A DNA stretch of 64,000 nucleotides from NCBI RefSeq assembly GCF_030412785.1, contig NZ_CP125295.1:3224001-3288000 (forward strand), read 5' to 3'. This DNA is from Paraburkholderia sabiae (GTDB lineage: Bacteria; Pseudomonadota; Gammaproteobacteria; Burkholderiales; Burkholderiaceae). Made by a program: the position numbers and the translations under genes. This document shows, in pieces, positions 25,910-31,715 of the stretch. Position 1 is the first letter of the stretch. Every line of letters starts with the position of its first letter. A model generated the notes under the pieces. It was not told where the DNA came from. It worked only from the letters and a program-made list of their open reading frames with translations, and did not search any database.

Positions 25910-28081
25910 TCATTGCGCGCGCGCCTTGCTCGTGATCTGCGCGAAGTCCGCGACGATATGGTCCTGTCCGTATTTGGCGGCAAGCTGTTTGAGCCGCGTA
26001 TCGAGTGCACGCAGATAGTCCGCACGCGATTCGCTCTCGGGACGCGGTGCGTCGAATAGCGGCGCGGGCGTGATGAGCAGTACAACCATCTCCTGACCGA
26101 ACGGCTTCGAAATGATCCAGTCGCCGCCGCTTCCCACCGTCGCCGAGTAATTCGCGGGCGCCTGATTGCCCTTCACACGCGGCCCCGGCACCATATGCAC
26201 GACACTGCCGTCGAGCACGTAATAGTCGATGTTCACATACGAGTCGTATCCCGGCGTCCTCACATCGACGACAAGCGGATCGCCCTCGGTCAGCACGCCA
26301 TTCGGCATGCGCGCCGTCAGCGATGCGATATGTCCTGCCTGCCAGTTGCGCGTCCAGTAAGAACCGAGTTGTTTGAGTACGTCGCATTTGTCGCTGCTCA
26401 CGTGCTGCACATCGACCTTCGTCGACGCGACGCCGGGCAAAGTCGACAGACGCTCGTTGACCTGCGCCTCGCCATGCAGCGGCACGAATCCGCGTACCTG
26501 TACCGCACGATCCTGAATCGACGCGGCAAGCGCCGAACATGGCAATGATGCGAGCGCCGCGGTGACGGCCGAGAGTGTCGGCGGCGCTGGCGTGCTGGCA
26601 GGCGGCGCGGACGCGACCTCGGTCGACGACGGCGCAGCAGGTGTAACGGGCAATACTGGCGACGCGCTGGCGACCTGCGATCCCGCTGCATCGGACGCGG
26701 CGTTCGATTGCTGCGCTGCGTTTTCCTGATCGAGCGTTTGCGACGCGCGATAGAAGTACAGCGCGCCGCCCGCTGCGCATGCGAGTGCGAGCCCCACCAC
26801 GCCCGACTTCATCAGCATGCCGGCGCGATCGCTGTGTCCCGACGACTTCGACGCAGACGCACGCTCCTGCGCGCCGAACTCTTCGACGAAACGCGACACC
26901 GTTGGCGTACGCGCCTTGCGGTCGAATGCGAGCGCCGCGCGTAACGCGCGCCACTGACGGTTGCCCAGATTGTCCGGCCGCTGGGGCTGACGATTCGACG
27001 CGCGCGCCTGCGTCGCCGATTGACGGTCGAACGGATGACGGCCCGTCAGAAGCTCATACGTGATGCAGCCGAGTGCGTAGATGTCGTCGCGCGGATCGGG
27101 CTCTAGATGTTCGAGCATCTCCGGGCTCGCATAGGCGGGCGTCAACGCGCCGAGGCTGCCCGGATCGAACACGGTGGCATCGCTCTCTTCTTCGGGCCGC
27201 TGAAACACGCGCGCGATGCCGAAGTCGATGACCTTGACCTCGCCCGTGTCGGTGAGAAACACGTTGGCCGGTTTGAAATCGCAATGCACGAAGCCGCGTT
27301 CGTGCGCGTATGCGAGCGCGCTCGACATGCCGCGCACGATCGGCAGCGCTGACTGAACGGGCATGCCCTTGAAATCCTGTGTGCGCAGTATCTGGCTGAG
27401 CGGCTTGCCGGACAGATACTCCATCGTCAGATAGACGATTGCGCCGTCGCGGTCGAAGTCGTACACCGTGACGATGTTACGGTGCGCAAGCACCTGCGCC
27501 TTGCGTGCCTCGCGCTGCAGTGCGATCAGTGATTTCGGATTGCCGCGGAACTGCGTGTTCAGCACCTTGATCGCGAGGTAGGGCTTGCGATCCGATGCTT
27601 CGAGCTTGCGCAGATCGAGCGCCTTGTACACGGTGCCCATGCCGCCCACGCCCAGACACTCTTCGAGCACGAAGCGGTTGTTGAGCGTGTCGCCCGTGCC
27701 TTTTACCTGATCGAGATTCGATGGCGTGGCTTCGCTGGTGCGTGTGGGAGGAGGCGCGACAAGATGGTCGGGCACCGTCTGCATGCGCGTTTCCTCGCCG
27801 CCCGCCGCGGCGAGATGCGAAACGGGCATCTGTTCGATACGGCGGCGCACTTCCGCGTAAAGATCAGGAGGCAGCGGCTTCCTGACATGCGCTTCGCCGA
27901 GTATTTCGAGCAGACGAGCCGAACCGACACCTTCCGTCGTGAGCGTGCTGTCGAGTTGAGCGACGAACGCGTCCTGCGTGAGCGCGCCGCTCTGAAAGTC
28001 CCGAATCACGTGCGCAAGACTGGCCATGTGTTCAAAGCGCTGCAGCTCCCGTTGGTCGAAGAATTTCCCTGTCGTAACCAA
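25910..28081 (-). CDS. Transmembrane Ser/Thr protein kinase with DUF4384 domain
   Basis: 723 residues from TTG 28081; ATG 28027 (MASLAHVIRDF) is an alternative start. After a helical N-terminus, the Hanks-type kinase domain (about 135-400) shows GVGGMGTVYKA, Lys172 in AIKVL, HCDFKPANVF with Asp268, DFG at 286-288 and YASPEMLE. The usual HRD arginine is Cys here, a change seen in kinases with altered activation. One membrane helix (about 427-445) leads to a Pro/Ala-rich linker and a periplasmic DUF4384 region (ASLTARMPNGVLTEGDPLVV; YYVLDG). It is the likely partner of the PP2C phosphatase and the FHA protein. It is divergent from the peptide 3 gene. Confidence 0.92.
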   Translation of the reverse strand: MVTTGKFFDQRELQRFEHMASLAHVIRDFQSGALTQDAFVAQLDSTLTTEGVGSARLLEILGEAHVRKPLPPDLYAEVRRRIEQMPVSHLAAAGGEETRMQTVPDHLVAPPPTRTSEATPSNLDQVKGTGDTLNNRFVLEECLGVGGMGTVYKALDLRKLEASDRKPYLAIKVLNTQFRGNPKSLIALQREARKAQVLAHRNIVTVYDFDRDGAIVYLTMEYLSGKPLSQILRTQDFKGMPVQSALPIVRGMSSALAYAHERGFVHCDFKPANVFLTDTGEVKVIDFGIARVFQRPEEESDATVFDPGSLGALTPAYASPEMLEHLEPDPRDDIYALGCITYELLTGRHPFDRQSATQARASNRQPQRPDNLGNRQWRALRAALAFDRKARTPTVSRFVEEFGAQERASASKSSGHSDRAGMLMKSGVVGLALACAAGGALYFYRASQTLDQENAAQQSNAASDAAGSQVASASPVLPVTPAAPSSTEVASAPPASTPAPPTLSAVTAALASLPCSALAASIQDRAVQVRGFVPLHGEAQVNERLSTLPGVASTKVDVQHVSSDKCDVLKQLGSYWTRNWQAGHIASLTARMPNGVLTEGDPLVVDVRTPGYDSYVNIDYYVLDGSVVHMVPGPRVKGNQAPANYSATVGSGGDWIISKPFGQEMVVLLITPAPLFDAPRPESESRADYLRALDTRLKQLAAKYGQDHIVADFAQITSKARAQ

Positions 28082-28174
28082 TTACATGTGCTCGTTCGAT
28101 AGTAGCCCGCACGTATGCCTTTCGCAAACCAGGATTGGCCCGCGACACGGCGGACGTCATGTGTCGCGATGCAT

Positions 28175-28199
28175 CCAACAGCTTTGAGCGTTCAGTTGG
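28175..28199. promoter_or_regulatory. Candidate activator binding site (enhancer)
   Basis: CCAAC at 28175-28179, 15 bases, GTTGG at 28195-28199. The centre lies 161 bp upstream of the predicted peptide 3 start, identical to the peptide 2 arrangement. A further GTTGG-N7-CCATC overlaps it (28195-28211). Confidence 0.5.
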
Positions 28200-28266
28200 C
28201 TGCCCGCCATCAGACTTTTGGTGCTGCTTCGCGCCGAACCTCCGCGCCTCAATCGAGCCTCATTGC

Positions 28267-28302
28267 GCGAAGCCTTGTACAGCAAGGCTTTCGCATTTTT
28301 TT
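28267..28302 (+). terminator. Orphan rho-independent terminator before peptide 3 promoter
   Basis: The 11-bp stem gcgaagccttg/caaggctttcgc (one bulged T) is followed by seven T. It stops plus-strand transcription just 19 bp before the sigma-54 promoter. No plus-strand gene precedes it. Confidence 0.75.
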
Positions 28303-28320
28303 GCTCTCCGGCCAGCGAGA

Positions 28321-28337
28321 TTGGCACACCCTATGCG
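28321..28337 (+). promoter_or_regulatory. Sigma-54 promoter of peptides 3 and 4
   Basis: TTGGCACACCCTATGCG, GG at 28323-28324 and GC at 28335-28336. The predicted start is 28348, giving a 76-base leader to ATG 28424. Confidence 0.75.
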
Positions 28338-28347
28338 TTGTAAGGCC

Positions 28348-28366
28348 CGAGCAGACAAGATGCTCG
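28348..28366 (+). promoter_or_regulatory. Hairpin at predicted 5' end of peptide 3 mRNA
   Basis: CGAGCA/TGCTCG stem with a 7-base loop, starting exactly at the predicted start. A second small conserved hairpin (gcgaa/ttcgc, 28391-28402) lies before the ribosome-binding site aggag. Both are also present before peptide 2. Confidence 0.5.
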
Positions 28367-28423
28367 AACCTAAACCGAAACACCCTTTTAGCGAAACTTC
28401 GCTTCCCTCTTAGGAGAACTGTC

Positions 28424-28693
28424 ATGAGCGCACTGATGATCAAAGACCTGTCCATCGCCGAACAACTCGACAGCAAGGCCATGAAGGCTGTCCGCGGCGG
28501 CTTCGTTGCCTACCCGTCGTTCCCGAGCCTCAAGTTCGACTTCGACAACAGCAAGACGGTCGACGCCCAGCAGCTTGTAAACCAAGGTCTGAGCATCAAC
28601 AACGTGAGCGACAACAACAACGCGTTCGTCTCGCATCTGCCGACCACGATCAAGCCCACGCAGACGGCCCACAACAACGTCACCGTCTACTAA
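28424..28693 (+). CDS. Double-glycine leader peptide 3 (export substrate)
   Basis: 89 residues from ATG 28424; longer upstream frames are not supported. The leader is nearly identical to that of peptide 2 (MSALMIKDLS, then LD at 15-16, M20, GG at 25-26). The mature 63 residues begin FVAYPSFPSLKFDFDNSK and end in Asn-rich sequence with TIKPTQTAHNNVTVY. Roughly three quarters of residues match peptide 2, with most differences in the mature part, so the two may be variants with the same job. The 28785 gene follows in 91 bp and is probably co-transcribed. Confidence 0.88.
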   Translation: MSALMIKDLSIAEQLDSKAMKAVRGGFVAYPSFPSLKFDFDNSKTVDAQQLVNQGLSINNVSDNNNAFVSHLPTTIKPTQTAHNNVTVY

Positions 28694-28717
28694 GACACCA
28701 CACGCAGCCCACGGGGA

Positions 28718-28747
28718 CCGGGAGCGTCACTAGTCCGACGCTCCCGG
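28718..28747 (+). other. GC-rich hairpin between peptides 3 and 4
   Basis: The perfect 11-bp stem ccgggagcgtc/gacgctcccgg has an 8-base loop and no T-run. It probably acts as a stability element or a partial terminator that makes peptide 3 RNA more abundant than peptide 4 RNA. Confidence 0.6.
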
Positions 28748-28784
28748 GCAAACCGCTGCAATACTCTTTCCTTGGAGAACGATT

Positions 28785-29069
28785 ATGTCGTCCATCATGA
28801 TTCGCGATATCGACGGCGAGCGCACACTCGGCCGCCACGAAATGACCGCCGTGTCGGGCGGTACGGGAACACCCGGCCTCACGGGCAACTCGTGGCTAAA
28901 CGGCCTCGGCCCGGTCGCCAACGTCAACATCGGCATCAACCAGAACATCACGCAAGCGCAGTTCATCAACGTCGAAACGTTGAACAACAGCATCGTCGGC
29001 CCTGGCGTGAAGCTGCCGAACATCAACGTCAGCCCGAAGCTCTGGGCCGAGACGAACGCTGTCGTCTGA
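28785..29069 (+). CDS. Double-glycine leader peptide 4 (export substrate)
   Basis: 94 residues with ribosome-binding site ttggaga. The leader 1-26 is MSSIMIRDIDGERTLGRHEM followed by TAVSGG; Gly replaces the usual Asp at 16. The mature 68 residues are Asn/Gly/Val rich (VANVNIGINQNITQAQFINV) and contain NINVSP near the end, matching peptide 1 (SINVSP). There is no cysteine. It appears to belong with peptide 1 as one mature-sequence subgroup, against peptides 2 and 3. It has no clear promoter of its own and is probably transcribed with peptide 3. Confidence 0.82.
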   Translation: MSSIMIRDIDGERTLGRHEMTAVSGGTGTPGLTGNSWLNGLGPVANVNIGINQNITQAQFINVETLNNSIVGPGVKLPNINVSPKLWAETNAVV

Positions 29070-29074
29070 CGGCG

Positions 29075-29109
29075 CGCTGTGGTGGAGGATCGGGGGCCTC
29101 CGCACAGCG
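29075..29109 (+). other. GC-rich hairpin after peptide 4 gene
   Basis: The interrupted stem cgctgtg..ggagg/cctcc.cacagcg (29075-29109) lies right after the stop and has no T-run. It is the third example of a strong hairpin following a peptide gene here. Confidence 0.5.
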
Positions 29110-29246
29110 TCCGCAATGCTCGGTTGCCCACACCGCATCGAGCCTGAATTACCTATACTGGTTGTTCGAGTCCTACGCGTTGCCGTCATCGATCGAAGCG
29201 CACGTCGTTCGCGACGGCACCACGCGATATTTCATCTGGAACAGCC

Positions 29247-29471
29247 ATGCCCAAGCTCGTCATCAAGGATCTTCCCGAAAGCGTCGAACTCGATCGCGCG
29301 GCGATGACCGCCATCGTCGGCGGCGCACGAACGGGCGGCCGCTTCTTCGGCGTGACCGCACAGGCGTTGCCGGCAGCGACGCGCGTCGTCGATTATCCGG
29401 TGGGATTCCCGACGGCAGCGCGTCAGCCTGTCGACGAACGCATACCGCCGCAGAGCCTTTTGCGGAAATAA
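29247..29471 (+). CDS. Double-glycine leader peptide 5 (export substrate)
   Basis: 74 residues. The leader is MPKLVIKDLPESVELDRAAM then TAIVGG with GG at 25-26, a very good match to the family. The mature 48 residues (ARTGGRFFGVTAQALPAATR) are basic and not Asn-rich, so the cargo differs from peptides 1-4. The ribosome-binding site is weak (tggaac). It lies 177 bp after peptide 4. No convincing sigma-54 site precedes it; a TATACT hexamer at about 29154-29159 may be a -10 element. Confidence 0.7.
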   Translation: MPKLVIKDLPESVELDRAAMTAIVGGARTGGRFFGVTAQALPAATRVVDYPVGFPTAARQPVDERIPPQSLLRK

Positions 29472-29493
29472 CGGCTGCTGGTACTTTCGCTTT

Positions 29494-29527
29494 CACACGC
29501 TGCTTGCCTGGTGGCTTGCGGCGTGTG
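29494..29527 (+). terminator. Terminator-like hairpin after peptide 5
   Basis: The 7-bp stem cacacgc/gcgtgtg (29494-29500 with 29521-29527) has a 20-base loop and is followed by a short T-run. Confidence 0.45.
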
Positions 29528-29703
29528 TTTGCCTGCTTGACTGCTTTAAATGGCGCGACGCACGCTATTCACTCTTCACGCGTCTGTTTTATTCCGCCAA
29601 CTCCGCGCGCCGGACGGTGCGATCATCGCCAACACTTTCTCCATTCGCTCGCGGCCAATCTGGCGTATACGCTTCGGCAGCGCGTGTTATTCCCTTGTGC
29701 AGC

Positions 29704-29738
29704 GGCGCTTTTAAAGCGCAATGTGCGATGCCGCACAT
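29704..29738. repeat. Two adjacent perfect palindromes
   Basis: The palindrome gcgctttTaaagcgc (about 29705-29719) is followed by atgtgcg-atgc-cgcacat (29721-29738). They end 12 bp before the sigma-54 promoter at 29751. They may be a repressor site or an RNA structure of upstream transcripts. Confidence 0.5.
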
Positions 29739-29750
29739 ATCGGCTTCAAA

Positions 29751-29767
29751 TCGGCACAGGCGTTGCG
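29751..29767 (+). promoter_or_regulatory. Sigma-54 promoter of peptide 6
   Basis: TCGGCACAGGCGTTGCG, GG at 29753-29754 and GC at 29765-29766, with GGCAC and TTGC matching the consensus. The predicted start is about 29778, 45 bases before ATG 29823. Confidence 0.65.
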
Positions 29768-29822
29768 GCGTAGAAAATGAGCGCTGAATCGTGCTCGTCA
29801 AACACGCATCAGGAGAACTGCC

Positions 29823-30020
29823 ATGAAAGCCACTGTCGTCATCAAGGATCTACCCGAGCCGACCGACCTCGAACGGAAAGAAACCGCGCTGACGCCCGAA
29901 AGGATGAAACGCATTGTCGGCGGAAGCAGCGCTGTGACTGTCGATGGTGTGCGGACTCGCGCCGTCGATGATGTCGCGGGTAGGTCCGCTATGTTCGAAG
30001 GGCGGGTGAAGGGGCGATGA
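29823..30020 (+). CDS. Double-glycine leader peptide 6 (export substrate, variant leader)
   Basis: 65 residues with ribosome-binding site aggagaac identical to that of peptide 3. The leader starts MKATVVIKDLPEP and has LE at 16-17, but carries about eight extra residues (ETALTPER) before M28 and ends IVGG at 31-34. The mature part is only 31 residues (SSAVTVDGVRTRAVDDVAGR) and basic, without Asn-rich sequence. It has its own sigma-54 promoter. The longer leader and short cargo could make it a signal peptide or a decaying member. Confidence 0.65.
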   Translation: MKATVVIKDLPEPTDLERKETALTPERMKRIVGGSSAVTVDGVRTRAVDDVAGRSAMFEGRVKGR

Positions 30021-30200
30021 TTTGTGGACTACCTCTTTATGGTGAACGCCCGCCCATAATCCCGTTCCTCCCGGCACTTGCGGGCGCTCCCATTATCTAC
30101 AGACACTCAGCCAGAAGTATTGACAGAAGTTGACGTTCCACGCGCGCGCTGTGGTTACGATTCCTCCGGATCACTTCATGAAAACCACATGGAGGAAAGC

Positions 30201-30980
30201 GTGGGAAGTGAAATAAGACTGGCTAGCCGCTCCCTGACTTTGCGCCTGAAGCGCGATGCTTTTTTGTCAAATGCCGACAAGAAGCGCGCCACTGCTGCCG
30301 CAAAAGCTTTTCTCTCCGACGCGTTCAGTTGGACTCGTGACGATGCGGTGATGCGGGCCTTGTGCGGGCTTCTAGAGCTCGATGGCGCATCGTCTTCTGC
30401 GGATGCCGTGTTCAAGATCAAGCGTGCAATTGAGACGGGCGACATTGTGGCGTTACCTGATCCGCCCCGTCATTCAGGGACAGCTACCCGTAGAAGCAGC
30501 AACCCAAAGCCGGTGGTTGCCACCTTCACGCCCTCGCAGTTGTTCAAAGGCGCATCCCGGATCGCAGGCTCGGGCTCGTTCGGCGCGCCGACTCTATCGG
30601 TGCTTCCCGCGAATGATTGGCTCGCGATATGGAATGCCAGTCCCGGCGATGTGTTGCCCGATGGCAGAATTGCGACACCGCTTTCTGGACTCGCCAATTC
30701 TGCCTCAACTGACCTCTCTGGCGCGCCGCCATTCGAGTACGTTTCCAATGAGGTGAGCGGTGACGTCGAGGATCTGGCCGCGAGAGGCGTCGGAATGACT
30801 GGCAACGAACCCGGTGGCCACCTCGTCAATCCGAACGGCCTCGACGTGGACTACTTCGACTCTGACGGAAACCTATGCGCGCAGTTCCACGCTAGCCACG
30901 GCGAGCCACACGGCCACAATTTCTCCAATGGAAAGCGGGACAATGCGCACCTTCCCATGTCACCAATCAACTGTGAGTGA
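30201..30980 (+). CDS. Putative toxin/effector with His-rich C-terminus
   Basis: 259 residues from GTG 30201, chosen because ggagg stands 5 bases upstream; the longer open frame from 30078 lacks support. No signal peptide or Gly-Gly leader is present. The N-terminal part is helical and charged (LTLRLKRDAFLSNADKKRAT). The C-terminal 40 residues carry DYFDSDGNLCAQFHASHGEP followed by HGHNF and HLPMSP, a His cluster that looks like a metal or nuclease-type active site of polymorphic toxins. The small gene directly behind it looks like an immunity gene. Base composition is lower in GC than flanking genes, suggesting transfer. The family is not recognised with certainty. Confidence 0.6.
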   Translation: MGSEIRLASRSLTLRLKRDAFLSNADKKRATAAAKAFLSDAFSWTRDDAVMRALCGLLELDGASSSADAVFKIKRAIETGDIVALPDPPRHSGTATRRSSNPKPVVATFTPSQLFKGASRIAGSGSFGAPTLSVLPANDWLAIWNASPGDVLPDGRIATPLSGLANSASTDLSGAPPFEYVSNEVSGDVEDLAARGVGMTGNEPGGHLVNPNGLDVDYFDSDGNLCAQFHASHGEPHGHNFSNGKRDNAHLPMSPINCE

Positions 30981-30990
30981 GTAAAACGCA

Positions 30991-31455
30991 ATGAGCAGCC
31001 TGAAAAAGACCTGGGGATGGGAACTGGCAACCAACGGCGAGGTGCTGGAGAAAATCCTCGGGGGCTATTCATCCTTTCACGATTCGGCGGTCCGCTCTTT
31101 CTGTATGCGAAGGACACGCGAGAGTCGCCACGGCGTGGATGGTCGCGAATTGCCCGAACCGGGAACACGCGATCTAGTGGACGTACGTCTCGAAGTCCTC
31201 CACAACCGATATGGGCCGGCGCCCATTGATGGTCGCCCCGATCGCATCGTCGTGATCGATTGTCTGGATGTCCGCTCTTCGGAGATCGACGTGAATGCCA
31301 TGCTTGACGAGGCGACAATCATGGAGATGTCGCTCTCGCAGATTCCGGGTGGTTTACTAAAGCTCGACCTGTTGCCGAATGTCGGCCTTGACGTTCGGCT
31401 TACGTGTGCCGAGATCGTGATTAGCGACATGCTTCCATATGTACGCCCGGTGTGA
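30991..31455 (+). CDS. Putative immunity protein, Imm50-like
   Basis: 154 residues, starting 10 bp after the putative toxin gene. The segment GGYSSFHDSAVRSF near residues 26-39 resembles the FHD-centred motif near the start of Imm50-type immunity proteins. The rest is predicted alternating strands, soluble, without signal peptide. By position and size it would bind and neutralise the 30201 product in the cytoplasm. It could instead be an accessory protein; the assignment rests on context and one motif. Between this gene and YigZ (31456-31715) nothing else is recognised. Confidence 0.55.
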   Translation: MSSLKKTWGWELATNGEVLEKILGGYSSFHDSAVRSFCMRRTRESRHGVDGRELPEPGTRDLVDVRLEVLHNRYGPAPIDGRPDRIVVIDCLDVRSSEIDVNAMLDEATIMEMSLSQIPGGLLKLDLLPNVGLDVRLTCAEIVISDMLPYVRPV

Positions 31456-31715
31456 CAGCGGGCATAACCGCACGCGATGCACAAACAGTTGCGTCATCGG
31501 ATGGAAAGAAGAGACGGATCGCGCCGGATGAGGAGTCCGGCATCGCCCCAGCCAGAGCTAGATCCGCCATGCCGTGCATTTTCGGCTCCGGTTGCCATTG
31601 CGTCATTACGCAAGTTAACAAGAGACTGTTTCCGGATGCGTCAAAATAGGGCTGCACAAGCCCATCCGCTAAGATAGCGGCCCAGACCTCACACGACCTC
31701 ACCACGCCCGCCGCC

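Larger units (their letters stand above)
28082..28423. other. Divergent region between kinase and peptide 3, 342 bp
   Basis: Holds the candidate enhancer, an orphan terminator, the sigma-54 promoter and the leader hairpin (all listed). A weak sigma-54-like sequence facing the kinase gene at 28116-28131 keeps the GG/GC spacing but little else. No gene is seen. Confidence 0.6.
29472..29822. other. Intergenic region between peptides 5 and 6, 351 bp
   Basis: Holds a terminator-like hairpin at 29494-29527, two CCAAC half-sites 32 bp apart (29597 and 29629, about -180 and -150 from the predicted start), two palindromes and a sigma-54 promoter. No gene is seen. Confidence 0.6.

Noticed and set aside
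28116..28131. Sigma-54 promoter for the kinase
   Set aside because: GG and GC are 12 bases apart on the minus strand but CAC and the first T of TTGC are missing; too weak to list as a promoter.
29080..29096. TGG-N10-GC spacing before peptide 5
   Set aside because: Only the GG/GC spacing fits, the rest does not, and the sequence is part of the hairpin behind peptide 4.
9970..30020. Lanthipeptide, sactipeptide or other modified-peptide cluster
   Set aside because: No LanM/LanB, radical SAM or YcaO enzyme is encoded in the window, and the mature peptides contain no cysteine.
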